Shown here one piece after another: positions 47,067 through 55,588 of a stretch of 55,588 bases of DNA. Every line of letters begins with the position of its first letter. The stretch's first letter is position 1. The translations under genes were made by a program, and so were the position numbers. Below the pieces are notes generated by a model that saw nothing but the letters and a program-made list of their open reading frames with translations, was not told where the DNA came from and ran no database searches. This DNA comes from Trachelipus rathkii (taxonomy: Eukaryota; Arthropoda; Malacostraca; Isopoda; Trachelipodidae). The stretch spans positions 1 through 55,588 of the forward strand of contig JABUQX010088308.1 of NCBI GenBank assembly GCA_015478945.1. Direction: 5' to 3'.

Positions 47067-48640
47067 GATATCCAAAGCCATAATGTCTAGTTTCATATAC
47101 TGTGATTCAGTATACATTTTTTATAGCGGAGTGTCTTCTCACAGACATTAATGATATTTTTAATATTTGTGAACTTTGGATTTGGTGATATCTGTGTCAT
47201 AACAATAAATGTATTTTCTTTCACAAATTACTTTTTTTACTCTCCAACTAATCTATGACAATTACATCGGCGTGACACAGAAATCAATAAAAAATAAAAT
47301 AAAGTGCGATAAAAATATGATGTCGATTTTCAATTAATTAAATTTAATCAATCATGTGATTTAAGTGCCTAACATATAATTTTTATAGTGAAGAACATAA
47401 CAGATACTACTTAAAATGTTATTCTAGGATTTTTTAATTTAAAAATTCCTTTTTTTTTATTTCTTTATTATTATGTGATTGCTATGATTCCTCAAGCCAA
47501 TAAAAATTATTTCCTTAATGTATTTATAATTCTCAATTAGAGTGTTGGCTTTGAAGAGGTTTTGAAGTCTTTAGCAGTTGCAACACCTTGCATCAAACTG
47601 TCTATTCATGATATATACTCAAAATGAGGACTATAGGGATAAAAGAATATAGATTATGAGATAGAAAATAGCAATAATTTCTAACATACCAAAGATAGAA
47701 TTATCCTGACAGTGATACTGTGAGGGTTCCATTTATTCTCCAAATATATCTAATAAATATCAAAGTTTCACTTTTTATTACAAAATAAAACTATTTTTTT
47801 TTTATCAAGTGAAAGATTACTATATGAGCGTTAATTATTGTGTTTTTGCCTACTTCATGTCTCACATCATGTGCGATTCAAATTTTCTCAAGAGTTTGTA
47901 TAGTTGGAGGTCAAGTGACAATATACACTCTTATGATATTGTTTAACAAAATTTTTTCTGATATGCTTAGAAGAAAAATGTTTTAAAAGAGCATATATCT
48001 ATCCAAAGATATCAATTTTTGAAAATTTTAGCTCCACGTACGCCAAATCCATAGTACTCACATGCAAGGTACATACAAAAGAAAAATCACTTAAAATAAA
48101 AAAAACTGTAGTACATCTCCTACCTCAACCAGATACAAAATGATGATCTCTAATATGAAAAACTTTTCAAGTGCGCATTCATGCTGATTTGTTCAATTTT
48201 GAGAAAACTACAAAATAATAGTATTGTATTTGAAAATCAGACCATTTTCTATCAGACATATTATGAGTTCATAATATATCCTCATATATTTCGTTATCCT
48301 TGCTCAAAATTATATGAATTATATCAGTCAGTTATCTTACCAAGCTATATTAGAGTCTATTACGCGATATCCTCATCCGGTGGAAAAGTACCAAATAAAC
48401 GCATAACCTTAGTTAACCTCTATAGCTCGAATACCCATAATAAATATTGGCATCATCCCAACCCACCTTCTCATCCCCAAGTACCTGGTATAAGGACATA
48501 GTGAGAGTGACTATAACATGCACCGGAAACAATAGAAAATAAACGTAGTGAGTGAGGACAGTATTAAAGAAAGCAATGATCGTAAAAGATAATTCAGGAT
48601 AAATGCAGGTCAATTATAATACACTATTATTTAGTTGTTT

Positions 48641-49430
48641 ATATAGAGAACTCGTCACTGTCAGAAATCCAACCTTATAAGTGAATATATACCTTCAACG
48701 GGACTCAGCGTAACGGACCCTCACTATTAGGATATATAATCTCGTTCAATGTTGAGGGGTTACTAATCCCTATTTGAGCCCATAAGTAAAACTATACAAC
48801 CATTAACCCTATCTAATATCATAAATCCACTTCCTTATTAATCTTACATGCGTTTCGACCCCATGGCACCTAGAGGTATACTGATAATATTTTTATTCTC
48901 CTGATGTACATCTAATATACACCTTCTCTACTTATAAATAACATACTGTCTATACATACGTTGTTAACAACTTAACAAACTTATATACATTATCTCTCTC
49001 CATATTTTTTGCTATCAGATCGCACACCGCACACCAACTGTATATACGCCCGCTCTGCAACGTACCCCTCTCCTTCCACTGTGAGTTGGCTTTGCCTCGC
49101 ACCCACCCCGGTTGGTGAGAACGACCATTTCCAGACTATAATTCTTACGATCCCACCATCCTCTATACAAAACTTCTCAAAGGTTTATGTAACGGTGATT
49201 TGCGATATACAAAACCATCATAGTTTTACCAATCCTTCTCACACCTAGGTAACACATGCCGGACACACACATATAAATATACCATATAAGTCAAACATAT
49301 AGCAACAATTACTCACTAATATACAAGATGAGTCCAGAACATCACCTGAACTAACACTCATTATATCAAGCGCGCTATACTTTAGATCGTCAAAAGAAAC
49401 TGCACACCAGGTATTATATCAGATGCATTT
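48641..49430. repeat. C-rich dispersed repeat related to 20.4 kb
   Basis: GAACTCGTCACTGTCAGAAA with following TCCAACC (48648-48674) matches the 20.46 kb block almost exactly. The C-rich, G-poor composition continues for several hundred bases, as it does there. Confidence 0.5.
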
Positions 49431-49490
49431 ACTCTGGTCTATAATCGAGCGCGCGTGAGCTGACGACAACAATTCAGCGAAAATTTGCTT

Positions 49491-49748
49491 TCACATTTCT
49501 CCTTTATAGCAGTCCACCAACGAGTTGTGAAGTGTGTGCCAGCCACCTTCCTGGTCTCTATACAAAGCGAGCTTTGTTCTGCCCTCAAAGCTCCTGCTAA
49601 ATTCTGATGCCGTATTCTCCCTTTTCATTCCAATATCCCTATTATAAAGTAATATACATAAATCAGGGATACTTTCATTTTTTCCCAGTTGGCGATTAGT
49701 GGGGTCGTAGCTTACAACCAATATCCTAGACTTATATAAAACCATCAT
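49491..49748 (-). other. Unassigned 85-codon open frame
   Basis: Starts at an ATG (49748 reading down). It encodes a polar, balanced product (for example GRTKLALYRDQEGGWHTL) unlike the low-complexity frames around it. No domain, partner exon or homologue recognised. It may be an exon or an element remnant. Confidence 0.2.
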
Positions 49749-49749
49749 A

Positions 49750-51900
49750 CATCACACAAACAAGCCAACAACATACATCCAGCGTACGAACCAACCATAA
49801 CCTTAACTCTTTCAATACAGTTATAACTTTCAAATCTCACACTATATAATATTTAATAGCAATAATTTCTACAAAATTCATATCAATAATAATATAATAC
49901 TAATATAATAAACAATATACATTATGCTACAAATTAGCTTTTACAATAATTTCAATATCGATCTTACATAATCAATCTAACTAAAATAAAAACCAAATAT
50001 AATCATATAATAATAATAAATGAGAATAATAATTAAAAAGGTAATAATATGTAATACACCAAACATCAACAATAGAATAGATAACTTAACTCAAATTCTA
50101 ATATAATAATTAATTCACAATATATACTATAATAATTTATTAATACACCATACATTAAATATATCCATCAACTACCATACACCTTTAAAATCTATCATTA
50201 ATAATAATAATATAATCTTAACTAAATATATATATAACTCATAATTACCATTTATAAGACAAATAAATAAATTATAATAAATGATACATATGAAACTTTC
50301 ACTGAGGCAAGATTCACTTTGATTATTATTCCATTACTCTCCTTCTATTATCTATATTATTATAATTTAAACACATATCATCACTTTATTTTTCAAATTA
50401 TATTAATTTTATTATTTTCACATATGCATATTCTCATCTTATCGTCAATTACATAATTATTTATTCATATTTAGTTATGATTAATAGTTCTTTCACGTTT
50501 TGTTTAACATCATCATTTTTATCCTATTACTCTTCAATCTACATTACTAGCTTATATGAACTAACACCTGCTGCCACTATGTATGTGTATTGCAATGAGA
50601 TCATTAATATTCCGTTATTTTAAGATCCTCGAGGTCGTGTGACGAGCCTGGGCGCACAAGTGTACTCATTCTATATATCGTCTATACAAATTCTTCGATA
50701 CAACACACAACTTTTTCCTCTCTTATCATTCGGGCGTTCTACACCTTGCCTCGTTCCCCAATGGTCTCATCATGTGTGTTCAAATTGGATATAACGCATC
50801 TTAATATCCCAAACACTTCTTCTACGCAAATTAAAAAAAATATAAATCATATCATACCTAAATACTAAATTAGACACCTTTTGTATCTTAGGATCATCGC
50901 ACTACAAAGCAGCTTTCGATTATTTTGACAGCGGCTATACAATCTTATTTTCGACCGATCATTTTTCTCGAGACTACTAATATCATCTCTCTTATCGATG
51001 TCTAAAAATATAAACCAATTCTATCTCTCTCCTTCCTATAGAAATACAACTTATATCAATAAACTAAATCCGCCTTATACAATCCCCTACAGTTACCTTT
51101 ATTCACCACTTTAACACCTTATTATAAAGCTGGCTACGTATTATTGCCCTCATATATCCAATCACCTGCCGATAACTTAATAACTCCTCTAATAAAACTG
51201 CTTTATTAGTTACACACACTTTCTAAATTACCAATCCTTAATCACCATTACTCGCCTGATATATATATATATACTTTTACCTTTTTGTTCAATTATTTGT
51301 ACTCAGACAATAATTTTATTCTTTCACTTATATCTTACATATATTTATTAAATAATTCAAAATACTTATATATATATAATACTTACTTATTTAATTTGAC
51401 CAGGGGATATCAAAAATTTAATATTATCATATAAAGTGAGAATGTTTATTTTTATGTTTAAATCAGTAACATCATATTAACCACTAATCTAAAAACTTAT
51501 AGTATATCATATATAATATTTTAATTAGACTTACATGCGTTATTATTTTTATATTATCCAATCATTTCGTATATTATTTTTAACTTTTTAATTAATTTTA
51601 TATATATTAATTATTTATATTGTTTAATATAATTTATTATTCTAATATAGTATATTAGCTTAAGTCTTGAAAATGGATACCAGAATGGATATCTATTACC
51701 CGACTAAACTATGAGTCGTGACTAATAAATAATATTTAACAATGTTCAAATAATCGCTTTATTAGGATATACCTCGCTATTATTATCTATAAATTTTTTT
51801 ATATAACGTAGTTATATACATAACAAGAAATAAGTAACATCTAAATACGTAGTGTGAGATAAAATGATTAATAAAAATAAAATATTATAATTGAGCAAGT
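49750..51900. other. AT-rich, C-over-G skewed intergenic DNA
   Basis: AT arrays at about 49900-50290 and 51240-51660, with C-richer, G-poor sequence between (50560-51240). No gene recognised. Confidence 0.5.
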
Positions 51901-51915
51901 TAAAAAGAAATAGAG

Positions 51916-51933
51916 AAGTACTTGCAAGTACTT
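51916..51933. repeat. Perfect 18-bp palindrome in an AAGTAC-rich cluster
   Basis: AAGTACTTGCAAGTACTT. More AAGTAC/ACAAGT motifs follow to about 51995, suggesting the edge of a small repeat. Confidence 0.5.
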
Positions 51934-51995
51934 TGAAAAATTTTCAAGTTACTATGTATGAGTAGCCTAAGTTACAAGTGTACAAGTACAAGTAA

Positions 51996-53160
51996 GTTAT
52001 AAGATAAACCAAGGTAGATTCCGTGATAAGCACCAATAAAATCATACACCTGCTGATCCGACAGATAAATAAATACCCACCTGACCTTTATTTTACCGCG
52101 ACCATATAATTATTTTACTTTGACCTTTTTTTTAGACTATGACCTATTTTATGTACGGCCTATTATAGTAACCTATTATTTGGGCAACCCAAATATTTTT
52201 TATATATATGATGTATATTATAGAGCCCCAACACAGTATTATTTCTCTCTGCAGAGATACGCTAACTTATATATAAAATTATACTCTGTGATTTGCTGGG
52301 CAAACCCTTGAATGTTTATATTATCAAGTGAAAAGTACATTGAGCAAAACCCTCTATTATTATGTGATCCTAAACACCATTTCGAAAGAATGCGTTAGAT
52401 GACTATTCAAAAAACTGATTGTTAGCCGCAAGATCTCAAAAGCAAACCTGTACGTCCACTCAACCATTCATTTCCTACCTTATCACTCTTTAATATATAA
52501 ATAACACGAACACAAACGCACTATTGAGTTATAGGCATATCTCTCATCTCCGAGAGAGAGGGTCAAATATTTGACCCCTCTTGAATATCTCTGTTGGTGA
52601 TAAGCGCGACACAAAGATTAAAATCAAGGAGTAAGCCTACCCTCCAATCGTCTCAGTGCTATCTTAGTCTTGCCTTCAGCCTGTAGCTATATCCCTAAAT
52701 CTCCTGCTACACTGTAAGAGACGCGTGTATGTGAGAGTCCCGAACCAAATTCCTTGGTGAGAAGTCTACGACCTAATGCACGATCGATCCAATTCTCGAC
52801 AGTCCTCAAGACCCACCCTAATTTTTTGTGCCAGCCCCTGTTATGGGATACACTCATAGACACCTAGCTTACCTAGTAATTCTCTTTCTTCTCCTTTATT
52901 ATTTAATTTTGGTTGTAACACAGATATATTTTCTCGAATTTCTCAGCTCCGGACGCGGCAACTAACGCACCACTCGTGATCTATATATATAGATGTAGTA
53001 GGAATGGGAGTTGTATACATAATGCCGCCTCACGATTATAGGTAGTCAACGAGTAGAGACTGAATATATATCTCTAATAATCTCCGATGCCTAATTGATA
53101 GTCAACCTTGAGTATCGTGACAAGTGAGAGCTTTAAAAGTGGGGGAGATTTAAATCATAT
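51996..53160. other. Unassigned intergenic DNA
   Basis: Short TGACC-containing segments recur at about 52083, 52121 and 52140. GC rises after 52550. It may include the 3' end of the adjacent minus-strand LINE. No gene recognised. Confidence 0.4.
52558..52580. repeat. Palindrome
   Basis: GGGTCAAATATTTGACCC at 52560-52577 is perfectly self-complementary, extended by near-matching GA/TC bases on each side. Confidence 0.6.
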
Positions 53161-55588
53161 TCAGTGAGAACGAATATATCCACTCAGTGATGGGTTACTA
53201 TCGTTAAGAGAGATTACACAAATAATCTCAGAAACGAAACCTAAAGTAGGTTCAGGAAAGAAGTGTGATAGCACCCACGGCGTCGAGAGACACCCGAGCC
53301 TTGTGGTGATATATATCGAAATGAGCCACTGCTCAAACAAAACAAAACTCATGTGCAGACACAGCACCCCCTAGTTCTACGAGGGCGCGACGTAAAGGTG
53401 GAGCTACGCGAGTGATAAGCTCCTCGAGCACCTGCCGCTGCGGTTACCTATTAGAAAAGAGATAACAGCACCAACATCGCCCAGCAAAGATAGAGGGTTC
53501 AAGGGAACTGGAATAGTACAGGACTAGTTTATAAGCCTTTTGCGCCTTTGACTCGACCCACTATACAGAAAGCCGGCGTGAAACCAGAGTCTCCCCCCAG
53601 AATCAATGAGAATCAGTACTCCATCACCAAGGACGGCTATGAGTGCTCTTGCTATATGCTGGAGCAACTGAGAAGAAGGAAAAAAAGTCTCTGCCAGTTC
53701 TAACCAGAACTCCCAGTGTTGCTTCTGAGCCGCCCTATGCAACCGTTGTGCATGATTGAGGGTTTCCAAGACATTTCATGTTTTATGCTTGAACGGCCAA
53801 GGATGTAATTATATTGTCAACAGGAGAGACGCAGAGAACCGTCGAAAGAATAGGAAAGTTGGAAGGTGTTCTTAGAGAGGCAGATTTGTAGAAGTGAGTT
53901 TTTAAAGAATTTGAATTTCACAAGGTTCAGACGGACCCCACCCGGAAAATTTCTATTCACAGATTAGCGCAGATATAGAATCGGAAGTATTAAGACGAGA
54001 GAGACACAGTTCTAGAAGTAAAAGAAGGAGCAGAAATCCTCGATATAGAAGTGTCTAAGAAATGAAGCGGCGTCGAGTCATCGAGTCATATGAAGTGAAT
54101 AGAGTTAGATGTGCAGAGGTGAGTAAGTTATCATTAATCGAATAAGTAGGGGAATAACAGTTCGAGAAGATAAAGACAGAACCCTGAGGAACAAGCACTA
54201 CTATTGACAGGAAATAGGAAGAATAAGTCGCTCCCTCACAACAGAGTGCCTCGGATATTGATCGATCTTGAAGTAAGAAAAACTAAGACATAAGTAATAG
54301 AGCAAAGAGAAGGTGAGCGAGAGACCCATATAGGTAGGTGGAGTTTTTGGAGAGTCAGTGGACGCATGCCTATACCCGGTCAAATGCTTTTGGATATTTC
54401 AAGCGCCACCCACGCAATGCTCCCCGTAGTTCCTAAGTGGCGGAAAACCATAATCAGTAATGGATAGGAAGTTATATATCCGTCCAGTATAGAGCCTCTC
54501 GAGCGCCGAACCTCGTCACTGGCGGAGTCAGGAAAAGAATGTGAATGAGGATTCCTAGATGATCTGAAGAATATGAGAGTAAAGAACGAGTTTTCAAAGA
54601 TCTTAGAATGAATACAAGTAAGTGAGATAGGCGATAGTTAGAAGGATCAGAGCGGCTTCCTTTATTTCGGAATAGGTTGGGAACAGGTTGGTGCGTGCTT
54701 CCAACACTGTATGGTAAGAGTGTTCAGTATTGACGACATAGAGAAATAGTTGAAACAGGGGCGGCGATTAGTACGGAAGTCACATCTCCGTCGAGATTTA
54801 CTCGGGGATATGGATACATACCCATACACGGGTCTCACCTTGCCTATCCGTAACGTTATAATTTCAGTGAGCCCATGCGGACCCGATCGTAATGTAATCA
54901 CAGCGGCAAAGGCATAAGGACACACTGAGAGGAGATCATAAGGAGGAGGATGAGGAAGGCCCAGTAATTCTCAAGGTTGAGTTTTAGAGGAGAGAGAAGT
55001 ATGGAGGCCGAAGAGATTGGCCTTTTCCAGTTGGCAAAACGAGAGAGATTGGGAGCAACAGAAACAACATCAGAGCGAAATAGAGGAGGAAAGGGCAGAT
55101 TTACCAGAAGTTGTTAGAGATGTTTTTGGCAAGACGGCAGAAAGATTTGTCAGTGGGAGAACGCAAGGAGGTTAGCGCACTCTTGTTTGATGAAAGTCTG
55201 TGTTGCTCGTCGAAGAGTATCCCTGCAACCGATTCTAGCAGAATGAATACATATAGGAGAACGAGATCTCACTCCGCATACGCACCTGGTCTCCTCAGCC
55301 TGAGGATGGCCAAGAAGAACGAAGCACGAACTAACCATGGCTTAGAGGATGAGAAAGATTTCAGTCGATAGTAAGGGAACATGAACCTTGCTCATCCCAT
55401 TTCAACGATTAACCAGGCTCCCACCTATCTCGGCAGACAGTCGAAGCCGTCACAGATGACAAAGCAGTCATTCCAGTTAATAGTTAGCGTAAGAAGGCAA
55501 CGCAAGGGCCCACCCAAATCGGACCCGATCAAAGTGCACACAGAAATAACGAGAATCATGGCAGGATTGGAAAGCTGTTGGGTCAGAG
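53161..55588 (-). mobile_element. Non-LTR retrotransposon (Jockey/R1-like LINE) ORF2, minus strand, broken; same family as at position 1
   Basis: Reading down from the window edge: linker text NYNWNDCFVICDGFDC (about 55.49-55.45 kb), then SKPW-like text near 55340 and LAKNISNNFW near 55120. PTEKANLFASLFA-like text near 55.03 kb is followed by WKHAPTCSQPIPK (about 54665-54700) and SDPSNYR near 54640. SKIFENS is near 54600. KAFDRV (54373-54390) and VPQGSV (54175-54192) follow, then IND near 54130 and a YADDSTLH-like block near 54060-54090 disrupted by a few bases. DFFSSSQLLQHIARALI-like text is at about 53.66 kb, and FYRYRSGRCS-like text near 53.43 kb. The RT fingers, palm, thumb and C-terminus are all represented. 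The endonuclease lies beyond the edge. Frameshifts are frequent; the minus frame at 53524-53769 is one surviving piece. Confidence 0.85.

Larger units (their letters stand above)
46696..48640. other. AT-rich intergenic DNA with small palindromes
   Basis: No recognised gene. The plus frame 48181-48501 (106 codons from ATG) is the longest and has no known match. Two palindromes are listed separately. Confidence 0.4.

Overview
This is about 55.6 kb of very AT-rich eukaryotic DNA, almost entirely repetitive. I found no intact protein-coding gene, no rRNA or canonical tRNA, and no prokaryotic signals. The recognisable content is broken transposable elements, two tandem-repeat (satellite-like) arrays, many (TA)n/AT arrays and several strand-skewed blocks. 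The mix (BEL/Pao LTR element, Jockey/R1-type and CR1/L2-type non-LTR elements, hAT remnant, abundant TA arrays) suits an invertebrate animal, most likely an arthropod. A parasitic copepod is one possibility, but the sequence does not prove it.

Layout: 1-1065 is the 3' half of a Jockey/R1-like non-LTR reverse transcriptase (+). 1.07-18.7 kb is AT-rich DNA with TA arrays, a GC-rich patch (6.4-6.7 kb), a G-over-C skewed block (3.3-4.7 kb) and a 1.3 kb tract almost free of G and C (15.5-16.8 kb). 18.97-20.33 kb holds about 3.5 copies of a ~390-bp tandem repeat with tRNA-like promoter boxes. 20.4-21.4 kb is a C-rich block that recurs near 48.6 kb. 21.7-23.3 kb is a second array with a ~140-bp unit. 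24.2-25.4 kb is a hAT transposase relic (-), followed by the 3' half of a CR1/L2-like LINE RT (-, 25.5-26.5 kb). 28.95-37.45 kb is a nearly full-length BEL/Pao retrotransposon (+): LTR, gag with three CCHC knuckles, protease, RT, RNase H, integrase, DUF5641-like tail, LTR. 37.5-53 kb is AT-rich DNA with strand-skewed blocks and small palindromes. 53.16-55.59 kb is a longer copy of the same Jockey/R1-like LINE as at position 1, on the opposite strand.

In the BEL/Pao and Jockey-like elements the family motifs stay in order while the reading frame shifts repeatedly. That could be real decay or indel errors in a poorly polished long-read assembly. The hAT relic, by contrast, has a long single frame interrupted by point stop codons, which looks like true decay. 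The genes do not form pathways: each element encodes its own copying machinery, and the rest is repeat or unassigned sequence. Element boundaries are approximate because I could not run alignments.
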